Part shown: piece after piece, positions 1 to 10,604 of the stretch | How the letters are laid out: each line of letters opens with the position of its first letter | How positions within the stretch are numbered: position 1 is the stretch's first letter | Assembly (NCBI GenBank): GCA_963971285.1 | Contig: OZ020250.1 | Span: forward strand, 8,106,499 to 8,170,498 | DNA from: Astropecten irregularis | Taxonomy: Eukaryota > Echinodermata > Asteroidea > Paxillosida > Astropectinidae | Direction of reading: 5' to 3' | Length of the DNA: 64,000 nucleotides | Notes under the pieces: model-generated | The model's input: only the letters and a program-made list of their open reading frames with translations | What the model was told of the DNA's origin: nothing | The model's database searches: none | Translations under genes and position numbers: made by a program

Positions 1-189
1 GTACGGGTGTAATATAATCAGTTACCAAGCTGGCGTAATAACAAGAATTCATAGGACGTTTAAGAGAAATGACTTGTCTTTTTTTTCTTCTTCTTTTTTT
101 TTTTCATCGAATGAACGAAAGGTGGGACGGTCGAACCGATTAATCCATGAAGGTTTCAAAGTAAGCATGGTCAATGATACCAAAGGCCT

Positions 190-450
190 TTAATAAGTCC
201 ATGAAGACACCCTTGACGTTCCTTTGAAATAGCATTTCGAGGTAATGAAATAATATTTCGAGGGAACGAATTAATATTTCGAGGAAACAAAATCATTTCT
301 GGGGACCAAAATCCGTTTCGAGGGAACGAAATCATTTTAAGGAAACGAAATAATTGGTATTTCGGTACCTCCAATTATTATTTCGAGGCAACGAAATAAT
401 ATTTCGCGGGAACGAAATAGTATTTCGCGGGAACGAAATAATTTCAACTT
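190..450. repeat. degenerate ~21-bp minisatellite
   Basis: About ten imperfect copies of a 19-21 bp unit resembling GAAATAATATTTCGAGGGAA run head to tail, and one stray copy recurs near 565-582. The period is close to two helical turns. There is no coding signal. Similar motif-packed tracts occur at 17.6-18.4, 52.15-53.57 and 54.12-54.23 kb, so this may be the remains of such an element. Confidence 0.75.
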
Positions 451-596
451 TTAACCTCTCTTCAACGTTTGTTTTGGCCCGTCCCTTTAGGGGCTCCGTA
501 TAGGGCTCCGTATGATCTCAATTTTGTTCCAATGTTCATGCAATCAAAATAGAATTTTCTGTTATTTCGAGGGAACGAAATTATGCTATTCCTTAA

Positions 597-913
597 AGGT
601 AATATCAAACTTTGGTTTTTATCAAATAAATACAGATTCAGGGGCACAAATACCAAGACAAAATTTCAGTCCCATACGGTGGCCACCTTTTGAGAAAACA
701 GTGAAAAACAGCCACAGTATTTCTTAAGTCTTTTCTCATTTATATTTGATCTTTTAAAAGATCAAAAAGATTTTCGGTCGTTGTTTTAATAAGTCTGGAT
801 AAATACACAATTTCAGGTGGAAACAAATTAGCGGTATGTTTCTACCACCACCATCTTCATACCCTGTAAGTTATATGTAAATCTGTGAACATTTGTGTTT
901 TGGTTTCTTACCT
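597..913. mobile_element. TTAA-flanked MITE, copy 1
   Basis: Non-autonomous DNA transposon with ends AGGTARTATCA.. and ..TTACCT, flanked by TTAA at 593-596 and 914-917. It has the family's central palindrome (GATCTTTTAAAAGATC) and is full length at about 320-350 bp. TTAA targets are typical of piggyBac-type transposition. No transposase is present. Confidence 0.75.
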
Positions 914-917
914 TTAA

Positions 918-1402
918 ACCTCTCCAACTTTTTTCCCGTCCCCTTAGGACATCGTATCAAACAGGTTTTATAATAAGGTTTAAATAATTTTGTTTTAAAT
1001 AGGCCTTATTTGACAACTTACCTTGAACTAACAATGTGTCATTAGGTACCGGTATTGCTTGCATATAATTGGGGCTGTGAAAGAAAGAGAGAAAGTAATG
1101 CTATGACATCGTGGTTTTGATCTGAAATTTTGAATTGGCACAGGAAGTAGAATCACTAATAGATGCCCTGGCGTTTTGAATGGAGATGTCAGACGGGCAG
1201 GCGGGTGAAGGAGGCAGTCGGCGAGACGGACGGGGAGAAAGACCGACAACCACACCGCCTGACAGACAGACTGACAAATTCATGAATGCACGAGCAACTT
1301 TCTCCTAACTATTATTTTTCGGTTAAGAACGAGCAGGTTACCGTAAATTCAAATTTACTAAAGCCATGTAGACTAGGGAAGTCAATGCCATTTTCGTGAG
1401 GC
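918..1402. other. intergenic or intronic, nothing recognised
   Basis: AT-rich with a GC-richer patch at 1190-1270. It lies just downstream of the NXPE exon on that gene's strand, so it is probably intron. I see no convincing next exon. Confidence 0.5.
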
Positions 1403-1406
1403 CTAC

Positions 1407-2269
1407 CTTTTGAACAGGTGCTCGACACCCTTTACCGATTTCGCTGCAGACGCTGCAATTTTTCTTTCGTCAGTGGATATTGACACCAGCGAACTGCAAG
1501 GAAATCCTGGCCGATAGTCACAGGTGAACACGGTACTGCCACCGGCTTGATAGGTGGGATATTCGCACTGCCCCTTCCATTCTGATAACCTCCTGATCAT
1601 GCAGGTTCCAGCTGCCTTTGTACCATTGAAGTAATAGTGCCCAATAAAGTACACCCTGCCCTCCTTATTCCAGACGGAATTCCTGAGATGGTAGATAGCT
1701 TCATACGGATGAACCAGAATCAAGTGAAAAGTTGCAGATCCAGACCAGGCAGCCAGTACGAAGGCGTCATACGTTCCATTGTCGTAGTCGGTTATGTAAG
1801 GGACAGTGCTAGCTTTAGGATTTTGGGGTGAGAACAGATTAGCAAACCAGAAATCGCCCCCTACGATCCTGTTCCTCCCGTTGATATCGCGGGCCTGTAT
1901 CCGATACTTTAACAGGTCACCCACTTGAATGCTGCGCCCTCTGGGTGAGATAAGTCGAACGGTGGTCTTAATGCTCGTCAGTCCCATGTCCCGTGGCCGG
2001 TCGGACGTGTCGTTATAAACGGGCATGTGTTTGTAGGCCTCCGTGTCCACATCTTCGAACGTTGCTGGATCCCACGGCCTACCCAGCAAGTTTTCGCGTC
2101 TCACCACGGGATAAGCCGGCTCGGGTTCCGATGGCTTGGCTGACCCTACCGACTGGGAAACAGCGTCTCGGTACCGGTAGAGGCCGCGGTATGGTGCTGG
2201 TCTCGGTGCACTGGCGATATTCCGGTTTGGGATGAACGTCACAAGGCTTTTGGCTGAAATGACTGCACT
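1407..2269 (-). CDS. NXPE-family protein, internal exon (partial gene)
   Basis: Open for about 287 codons. The exon starts after a pyrimidine-rich tract ending TTATCCAG, read on the minus strand at about 2272. It ends AAAAG|GTAGGC at 1407/1406, so the in-frame TAG at 1403-1405 lies in the donor and is probably not the real stop. There is no ATG: the frame continues upstream of the first GTG, as expected for an internal exon. Roughly codons 100-220 carry the neurexophilin/NXPE Ig-like fold: SPRG, then a short strand ending in ARD, GGDF, a TDYDNGTYD signature, LVHPYEA and GRVYF. The LLGRPWDP segment before it and the cysteine-containing tail after it also suit NXPE proteins, which are secreted or Golgi-lumenal glycoproteins of poorly defined role. 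The signal-anchor exon and the C-terminal exon are not visible. The family assignment is firm; substrate or partner is unknown. Confidence 0.78.
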
Positions 2270-2272
2270 CTG

Positions 2273-2763
2273 GATAAGAAAAAGGCGAAAAGAGGAAGAG
2301 ACAACCAGACCTTGGCATTATTTTGATTACTATGATTATCATGTTTATTATACAATTTTTATAAACACTGGGTTCTTATAGTGTTGCATATGGTAATTTG
2401 ATGCCCGGTGACGTAATGAAGATGTCAATGTCAATCAGTATTTAAAGGGTACCTGACATGAAAACTCATATGAAGTTAAATACATCAGTTTTGTCATAAA
2501 ATTCAACATGTCTATTATTGTTCATGCTAAAAAAAATATTGTAAGTGAAAAAGGAGTTTTTTTACACATATAATTTAGCACCCGACTTTTTGCGACGAAA
2601 AACATTTCTACGTCACCGGCAGAACGCTACACAGTATACAAGTCGCAAAAGTGCCGACCCCGCGTTTTTGTTCAAATCAAAGAGCAAAATCCTACATACA
2701 ATGTGCAAGAGCCGACAAGAGCTACCGCGGTGAGAGCCTACTTATTCTGCCGATGACGTCACA
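2273..2763. other. probable intron, nothing recognised
   Basis: AT-rich non-coding DNA upstream of the NXPE exon. No exon, RNA gene or repeat boundary could be supported. Confidence 0.45.
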
Positions 2764-2921
2764 CGTTTCAATGATACATCACGCAACAATGCTGCAACCT
2801 GGGAACGGTACATGGGGGATCACTCAAAGAGGATACGGCTTTTTAATTGATATATTCGTAAAATAACCACAAGGGAAACTGACTGAGTTTAAAGTCATTG
2901 AAAAGTGAAAAAAGAAAAATT

Positions 2922-2993
2922 GACTGGAGCGGGATTCGAACCGGCGACCTCCTGAATACCGTACAGGCGCTCTACCAACTGAGCCATCCAGCC
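2922..2993 (-). tRNA. tRNA-like sequence (probable tRNA pseudogene or SINE head)
   Basis: A 72-nt cloverleaf can be drawn: a 7-bp acceptor stem (GGCTGGA with TCCAGTC, one G-U), a good D arm and an anticodon stem with one mismatch. The polymerase III A box (TGGCTCAGTTGG) and B box (GGTTCGAATCC) are intact. The T stem has a C-C mismatch and the anticodon loop (ACGGTAT) lacks U33. It is therefore more likely a mobile tRNA-derived promoter than a working tRNA. Confidence 0.5.
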
Positions 2994-3164
2994 CTACGTT
3001 GGTAGTGACTCCAATAGTCAACTATCTTTGTTCGTTTGGCAGTCAGAAGCCATGAAACCACGCACACACCGCCACACCCCAGGGATCGTTTCAATGATAC
3101 GCGCAACAATGCTGCAACCTGGGAACGGTACATGGGGGATCATTCAAAGAGGATACGGCTTTTT

Positions 3165-3490
3165 AGATGTTCGGGTTCAAGCCGAACACCTATTGTTATT
3201 GTTAGAGTTTTTAGGTGTTCGGGTTCAAGCCGAACACCTATTGTTATTGTTCGAGTTTTCTTTTGTTTTATTAGGTGTTCGGGTTCAAGCCGAACACCTA
3301 TTGTTGTTGTTCGAGTTTTTTTTTTTAGGTGTTCGGGTTCATGCCGAACACCTATTGTTATTGTTCGAGTTTTTTTTTTTTTTTTTTTTTAGGTGTTCGG
3401 GTTCAAGCCGAACACCTATTGTTATTGTTCGAGTTTTTTTTTTAGGTGTTCGGGTTCAAGCCGAACACCTATTGTTATTGTTCGAGTTTT
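3165..3490 (+). repeat. six tandem copies of a hairpin unit
   Basis: Units start at 3165, 3213, 3273, 3327, 3391 and 3444. Each has a 10-bp perfect stem, then ATTGTTATTGTTCGAG and a T run of variable length that sets the 48-64 bp spacing. This is the 5' terminal module of the family A element, amplified. Confidence 0.85.
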
Positions 3491-5275
3491 TTTATTTTTT
3501 TTTTTTATTTTTTTTCCCCCAAACTTGTCAGCAGGACTTCTTGGTCACAGGTACAAGATATTGACATGAAACTTGGTGGGAACTTTGGTCATGATGTCAA
3601 ATTACACGCGTTTTTAGGAAAAACTTTGGTGCTTTATAACTTGAGAACCACATGACCTACGATTTTGATATTGACATATGTTACTCACCACATGAATCTG
3701 AACAATTAATATATTCAATGTTGTGTACAATTGACCTTCACTTCCGGTGTTACCGGAATTTGAAGTTTGACTCAAAATAACTCAAAAACGGAAGGATTTG
3801 GGCACATAAAACCAGCGAAGCTAAAAGATAGAGAAGGTCTTGGGCTTTCAGAAAATATAAACAATGACGTCATACGGGCTGTATAGCGCCCTCTACGGTG
3901 GATTAAAGATATACAGTGATTACGTAATCCAAAAATAAACAACGGATTTCCGCCAAATTTGGTTTGAAGCACTATTGCACCTTGACCTATGCGTGAAGTT
4001 TGAAATCTGTGACGTCATTCAACCGGAAGTTATGCGTTTTTAAAGGAAACATGATGTAATTATTCAAATACTGTTTATTCAGTAATTACATGACGTACAT
4101 CAGTGAAAATTGCACATTGTTTACATCGTACGCATTCGATGATTTCTACAAATTTTCAGATGTTAAAAGATAGAGAAGGTCTTGGGCTTTTAGAAAATAT
4201 AAACAATGACGTCATGCGGGCTATATAGCGCCCTCTACGGTTGATTAAAGACATGCAGTGATTACGTAATCCGAAAGTAAACAATGAATTTCCGCCAAAT
4301 TTAGTAGGTGTAAAGCACTAATGTACCTCGACATGTATGTGAAGTTTAAAATCTGTGACGTCATTCAACCGGAAGTTATGCTCTTTTAAAGGGAAAATTA
4401 CTGAATTATTCCAATACTGTTTACTCAGTAATTACATGAGTACATCAGTGAAAACTGCTTGTAATGTGATTACAAGAGACTCTGATTAGTACCAGATGTC
4501 AGTCATTGCAAGGTGATTGGAATGTGCTTCATTACATTGTCTCAGTGGAAACACATGATAGCCTCAACACAGGAGTTCGATACACCTCATACACTTTTAA
4601 ACAGTCAATTTTAACCATACAAAGGCCCAGACAAAGTTCTTACAGCGTTGATTTGAAGTGAACATTTACGGCATCTCTTGATTTTATATGAATTTTTTAA
4701 TATTTCTCACATTGTGTTACGTGAAAATATGGTAATGTACAAAAAATATGATGATCGATTGACTCTTTTTCCCATACACTATATATGTACAAAAATTGTA
4801 CATAATTCACTGTGTAGAACATGTACATGTACATGTAATGTCCAATTGCGTGACTCAAAACTTTGTTAACATCTTGCTATAGATATTTGCACGTAAATCT
4901 TATTATATATCATTAAATACCAGCACCAAATCTTAATCGAAATGCTATCGATGTAGGTTGCGGAGTATTGTACATCATTTTGTCAAATGACAATGTGTTC
5001 CATAAACACTGCAACTAAATCCATGGGCTAAAAGTAAGTTTTTTTACGTTGAGATATGGTCACTTTTAAACCATATGTCTTAATCAAACAAAATAAAAAC
5101 TGCAAGATATTTACATCATATTCAAAATTTAGTGTGTATTTCAATATGCCATTGTATGAGGATGAGCGACAATTGACCACATACGTTCCAACGTAACTTT
5201 TATGTTCACATAACAGTTCCACCACGTAATGAGACCCCGAACACCTAGTGGTTGTTCACACAACCACAAGTCTAG
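3165..5275 (+). mobile_element. Helitron/Helentron-like element, family A copy 1
   Basis: Non-autonomous element of about 2.1 kb. The 5' end is a hairpin, AGGTGTTCGG plus its complement around a 7-nt loop, present in six tandem copies. The 3' end at 5235-5275 has the arm CCGAACACCT inverted, a second hairpin (GTGGTTGT/ACAACCAC), then CTAG before T. The interior holds a roughly 350-bp tandem duplication, each half with TGACGTCA, GATTACGTAATC and CCGGAAGT. No Rep/helicase ORF. It is inserted in the tandem tRNA-like unit; the unoccupied sequence is at 2837-2864. Confidence 0.72.
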
Positions 5276-7136
5276 TTTACTTTTTTTTTTTTTTCTTCCC
5301 AAACTTGTCAGCAGGACTTCTTGGTCACAGGAACAAGATAATGACATGAAACTTGGTGGGAACTTTGGTAATGATGTCAAGTTGTATTTAGAAGATTGAC
5401 GTCATGATGACGTCATCGGGTATCAAATTACACGCGTTTTTAGGAAAAACTTTGGTACTTAATAACTTGAGAACCACATGACCTATGATTTTGAGATTGA
5501 CATATGTTACTCAACACGTGAATGTCAACAATAAATATATTAAATGTTGTGTACAAATGACCTCCACTGCCGGTGTTACCGGAAGTTGAAGTTTGACTCA
5601 AAATAACTCTAAAACGGAAGGATTTGGGCACATAAATTATATTTAGCTTAAAGAAAGAGAAGGTCTTGGGCTTTCAGAAAATATAAACCATGACGTCATG
5701 CGAGCTATATAGCGCCCTCTACGGTTGGTTAAAGATTTACAGTGATTACGTAATCCAAAAGTAAACAATGGATTTCTGCCAAATTTCGTGAGTGTGAAGC
5801 ACAAAAACACCTTGACATGTATGTGAAGTTTAAAGTTTGTGACGTTATTCAACCGGAAGTTATGTTCTTTTGAAGGGAAAATTACTTAATTATTCAAATA
5901 CTGTTTACTCAGTTATTACATGACGTACGTCAGTGAAAACTGCAAAGTATTTACATTGCATGCATTCAATGACGTCTGTAAATGTTCAGTTACTTGTGAT
6001 GAATTATTTGGAAGTTATTGTCCAGACAATGTTATATATATTTAAAGGTGATGCCATGTATATATACCTCCATGGTATATAACTTCTTATCAAATCTTTC
6101 AATCAATTTGTTTACTCAACCACTTAAGGCATCATTAACTAATTGCTTGCTTCAGTGCTGATGTGATTACAAGAGACTCTGATTAGTACCAGATGGCAGT
6201 CACTGCAAGGTGATTGGAATGTGCTTCATTACATTGTTTCAGTGGAAACACATGATAGCCTCAACACAGGAGTTTAATACACCTCATACACTTTTAAACA
6301 GTAAATTTTAACCATACAAAGTTCCTACAACGTAGATGTGAAGTGAACATTTACGCCATCTCTTGATTTTATATGAATTGTTAAATATTTCTCACATTAT
6401 TCTGTTAACTTTGTACACATACCTGTACATGTGTTACGTGAAAATATGGTCTTTTACAAAAAATATGATGATCGATTGACTCTATTTCCCATACACCATA
6501 CGTACATAATTCACTGTGTAGAACATCAGATATACATGTACATGTAATGTCCAATTGCGTGACTCAAAACTTTGTTTAATTGTTTACATCTTTACATCTA
6601 ATACATATTTGCACGTAAATCGTATTGTATATCATTAAATACCAGCACCAAATCTTAATCGAAATGCTATCGACGTAGGTTGCGGAGTATTGTACATCAT
6701 TTTGTCAAATGACAATGTGTTCCATGGGCTAAAAGTATTTTTTTTTTTTACGTTGAGATATGGTCACTTTTAAACCATGTCTTTATCAAACAAAATAAAA
6801 ACTGCAAAATATTTACATCATATGCACTCAATGACTTCTGTAAATGTTCAGTTTCTTTTTATGAACTAACCGGAAGTTATCGTCCAGAAAATATTACAAA
6901 TTTAAAGGTGACGCCATTTTGTACACGCTATCAGTCAGTGTACGAAGTGCAATCGGCATGATCAGTATTTGATCAGTCATGCAGTTTAAATTTAGTGTGT
7001 ATTTCAATATCCATTGTATGAGCAACGATTGACCACACACGTACGTTCCAACATAATTTTGATGTTCACATAACAGTTCCACTACGAAATGAGACCCCGA
7101 ACACCTAGTGGTTGTTTAACACAACCACAATGTCTA
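5276..7136 (+). mobile_element. Helitron/Helentron-like element, family A copy 2
   Basis: Directly abuts copy 1 in the same orientation. It lacks the 5' hairpin and starts at the T run, then follows copy 1 closely over CAAACTTGTCAGCAGGACTT and the CRE/ETS blocks. It ends at 7091-7136 with the CCGAACACCT arm, the GTGGTTGT hairpin and CTAC instead of CTAG. Head-to-tail arrays are known for rolling-circle transposons. Confidence 0.68.
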
Positions 7137-7216
7137 CTTAATTAATATATTCGTAAAATAACCACAAGGGAAACTGACTGAGTTTAAAGTCATTGAAAAG
7201 TGAACAAAGAAAAATT

Positions 7217-7288
7217 GACTCGAGCGGGATTCGAACCGGCGACCTCCTGAATACCGTACAGGCGCTCTACCAACTGAGCCATCCAGCC
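7217..7288 (-). tRNA. tRNA-like sequence, second copy
   Basis: Nearly identical to the copy at 2922-2993; one acceptor-stem base differs (CCAG to CGAG). A and B boxes are intact, and the anticodon loop again lacks U33. It belongs to unit 2 of the interrupted 323-bp repeat. Confidence 0.48.
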
Positions 7289-7604
7289 CTACGTTGGTGG
7301 TGACCCCAATACAGTAGTCAACTATCTTTGTTCGTTTGGCAGTCAGAAGCCATGAAACCACGCACACACCGCCACACCCCAGGGATCGTTTCAATGATAC
7401 ACGCAACATGCTGTATCATAATGTGAAGTAATGTGTTAGACTCTACAATGTTGATTTTTTTTAGAACTTTGAAGCCGGCGTGTACCTTTAAGATGTCGAG
7501 TGCTATTTACTAGTCATTTTCAAAGATTGGAATTTGAGATATGAGATGCACCTAATTGTAGCGTTCATGAATGTTTTTCGGAAAGAAAAGGTGTATGCCA
7601 CTAG

Positions 7605-7963
7605 GAGGGAGTGTGCAGAATCCGCCTTCTAAATCTCAGAAGACGAGATTGTATGAAGTATGATTTGAGACAAGATTATATGCATTTGTGCTCGACTACG
7701 GTGCCTTTTACTGATTACTTGTTTTGGGGACGATGTCTCCCAAACTATAAAGGACGTACGGGAAGTAAACAGGGCAGGTCAGAAGATCGGAACAGCATGG
7801 CCACGAGGTGGTAACCCAATGAGGAGCCGAGGTCGAGGCACTAGATACAGAGGGCGTGGCCGTGGCTACTTTCGTAAGCCGTACCATACTGCACCAGCAG
7901 AGGCCGGGGCAAAAAACTTCCAGAAGGGGTCCAGAAAGCCCATGAGAAGCCATCCCAAGTAGT
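7605..7963 (+). pseudogene. DIRS Gag C-terminal fragment
   Basis: Frames around 7611-7963 give an RRRDCMKYDL..VPFTDYLFG-like stretch, then a run of Arg-Gly motifs (RGRG.RYRGRGRG) ending in a stop near 7963. A basic RG-rich tail is typical of DIRS Gag, where it binds nucleic acid. At least one frameshift near 7735 separates the two parts. Confidence 0.6.
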
Positions 7964-8039
7964 TTAATAATGCAGCTTGAACAGTGAATCAGCAGTAAGT
8001 GATTCAAATGATCTTGATACCTTTGAGGCAGGTAGACTG

Positions 8040-9840
8040 AAACAATTTGTTAACTCCTGGCGGGAGATAACGGCAGACTCGTATAATAGACTTGGTGTCT
8101 CATGCTCATATTGAATTTATTGAGCAGCCCATCCAAAAGACACGGCCAAAGCAAAACATTGGATCTGCAATGGAGCAATCAGCAATCAAATCCGCATTGA
8201 CAAACATGCTGGATAAAAAGGTGATTGTGAAATCATAGCACTTTTCTGGAGAGTTTATCTCACCAATATTTACACGTCCAAAAAAGGATGGAATATTCAG
8301 AATTATTCTTAATCTCAAGAGATTGATTGAGCATGTCATGTATCACCATTTCAAGATGGATACGTTCGATACAGCCGTTAAACTTGTGACACCGAATTGT
8401 TTCATGACATCGATAGATCTTAAAGATGCTTATTATACTGTCCCCATAGCAGAGGAACATCAGAAATATCTCAAATTTGTCTGGGATAACACATTGTTTC
8501 AGTATACCTGCCTACCTAATAGTTTAGCATCAGCCCCAAGAATGTTTACCAAACTAATGAAACCGGTGTTTGCTACACTGCGTGAGCGAGGGCACATTAG
8601 TCTAGGCTATATAGATGACTGTCTTTTGTTAGAAAACACTGAAGAAGAGTGTCAAGCTAATGTCAAGAAGACATTATCATTAATCCAACGGATTGGTTTT
8701 ATATACCATCAGATAAGTCAGTCCTGCAACCTCGCAAAACTATCACATTCTTGGGATTCATAACAGACTCAATATGACAGCAACTTTGCCGTCGAACAAA
8801 GTTCAGATGCTCATAAAAGAATGCGAATCATTGCATCAAACACAAGATAAGCAAATAAGATCAGTGGCTATAGAAGTATTGTTCTATTTATTTCTAGTCT
8901 ACCTGCGATAGAATACTGGACTTTGTATGATAGGTCCCTAGAAATGGCGAAAGTCGAAGCACTAAGAGCAAATCATGGTGAATTTGACGCCCTCATGACA
9001 ATAACACCTGAAATGAAACAGGATTTAGCTTGGTGGATTGAAAATCTGCCGCAGCAAAAACGTAACGTAACCAGGTAATGCAGATTTGTCCATTTCATCA
9101 GATGCCTCAATGGAAGGCTGGGGAGGCAAATGCGGACATTTGAAATGTGGGGGGCAGATGGACAGTAGATGAAGCTAGTCAACATATTAATGTACTAGAA
9201 CTCACTGCAAGTTTTTTCGCGTTGAAATCCTTTGCTAGCCAGATTAAAACGAAACATGTCAATTTGCTGGTTGACAACTGTACAGCAATGCCCTATATAA
9301 ACCATATGGGTGGTGTCAACTCAAAAGCATGCAATGATATTGCTAAAGCAATCTGGCTATGGGCTATGGAAAATGAAACATGGCTATACAGCAACCTATA
9401 TACCCGGCAAAATGAATGCTGATGCTGATCACGAATCAAGAGTATTTAATGATCGCACAGAATGGAGGCTGGATAAAGAAGTTTTTTCAACAATTATTGA
9501 AAGACTAGGCCTACCAGAAATTGACCTGTTTGCAACCAGGCTAAATAATCAGTTAAGCAAATTTGTTTCATGGCGGCCTGATCCTGATGCTTTTCATGTC
9601 GATGCCTTTACACTGAACTGGCATTCACACTATTTTTATGCTTTCCCTCCATTTAGTGTTCTGGGAAAGACCCTCAAGAAGATAGCACTGGACCAAGCCA
9701 CAGGCATTGTAATAGCTCCAGTCAGGACAACACAGCCCTGGTTTGCTCAAATCTTGCAAATGCTAGTCAGCCAGCCAATTATACAGCCAGTGACAGACAC
9801 ACTGCTTCAACTTCCGGGATCTACCCAGCTTCATCCACTC
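8040..9840 (+). pseudogene. DIRS reverse transcriptase / RNase H, multiply disrupted
   Basis: The open core at 8323-8763 contains HHFKMDTF, SIDLKDAYY (first catalytic Asp region) and GYIDDCLLL, the YIDD catalytic pair of DIRS reverse transcriptases. The upstream fingers segment (FISPIFTRPKKDG) is in the same reading frame region but behind an in-frame stop near 8238. RNase H follows at about 9090-9430 with LVDNCTAMPYINHMGG, then the DIRS-specific extension (LPEIDLFATRLNNQ, SWRPDPDA, WFAQILQM) to about 9840. Frame changes near 8110, 8760, 9075, 9145 and 9415 make it inactive. No host function is implied. Confidence 0.8.
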
Positions 9841-9863
9841 TGCAAGAAACTCAGAATGATGGC

Positions 9864-10600
9864 TTGCCTGGTGTCAGGCAATCGCTTGAACAGCGAAACA
9901 TTTCTGGAACAACAGCTGACATTATCATGGCGTCCTGGAGAGACAGTACCCCAAAACAGTACCGATCGTACATTAATAAATGGCTGCAATTTTGTGCTGA
10001 AGTCAAAGCGGATCCATTGCATCCAGATATAAGCCAGGTACTAGACTTCCTCTCTACACTGTTCCATGCTGGGATTGGATACAGTGCACTGAACACTGTA
10101 AGGTCAGCAATATCGGCTATGTGCTCTACAAATGACAGTGTGACATTGGGTGCTCACATCCGCTTATGACATGTTTCATGAAAGGGGTGTTCAACCTAAG
10201 ACCATCAAAACCCCGCTACAATACGACTTGGGATGTGAACAAAGTTCTTGAGTATTTCCAGTCCTCGGCACCTGTGGAACAGCTGCCGCTGAAAGACTTG
10301 ACATTGAAAGTAACAATACTAATTGCTTATGTACTGCGACAAGAAGCCAAACCTTACGTTTATTAAGCCTGTCTAATATGACAGTTACTGATGATGGTTT
10401 TATATTTTGTTTTGATGAATTGCTTGAGCAAAGCAGACCCGAGTATGTTACCCCTAATGTTATTCTAAAATCTTACACGTTAGACAAACAACTATGTGTG
10501 TGTGTAGCGTTAACAGAATACCTATCTCGTACGAAACTACTGCGAGACAATGTTAATCAATTACTTATTAGTTTTGTGAAACCGCACAAGTCAAGTCTGC
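9864..10600 (+). pseudogene. DIRS tyrosine recombinase, truncated
   Basis: The N-terminal SAM-like core-binding part is clear at 9920-10130: WRDSTPKQYRSYINKW, then LDFLSTLFHAG.GYSALNTVRSAIS. After frameshifts near 10165 and 10365 the catalytic half begins (SRPEYVTPN, LTEYLSRTK, LLISFVKPHK). It ends before the conserved H-x-x-R and Tyr motifs, so the nucleophile is missing. In active elements this enzyme integrates a circular cDNA. Confidence 0.75.
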
Positions 10601-10604
10601 CGCT

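Larger units (their letters stand above)
2764..7403. repeat. ~323-bp tandem unit with tRNA-like gene, split by Helentron-like insertion
   Basis: The segment from CGTTTCAATGATAC at 2764 recurs at 3087 and, as a short start, at 7387. Unit 1 is 2764-3086. Unit 2 begins at 3087, breaks off at 3164 and resumes near 7137 up to 7386. Each unit carries one tRNA-like sequence on the minus strand followed, in that sense, by a conserved T-rich body. The unit may be a tandemly amplified tRNA-headed SINE or a tRNA-pseudogene array. Confidence 0.7.
7600..10600 (+). mobile_element. decayed DIRS-type tyrosine-recombinase retrotransposon
   Basis: Gag C-terminus, reverse transcriptase, RNase H and tyrosine recombinase follow in the order known for DIRS elements, all on the plus strand and broken by several frameshifts and stops. 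Homology stops abruptly near 10600 inside the recombinase. I could not recognise the split inverted terminal repeats or internal complementary region, so this is a truncated copy. Confidence 0.82.

Noticed and set aside
1993..2342. 80- and 87-codon frames overlapping the NXPE exon
   Set aside because: Alternative frames of the NXPE exon with no features of their own.
3028..3564. 178-codon ORF over the hairpin repeats
   Set aside because: Its repeated GVRVQAEHLLLLFEF peptide is a translation of the tandem hairpin unit and the poly-T runs, not a gene.
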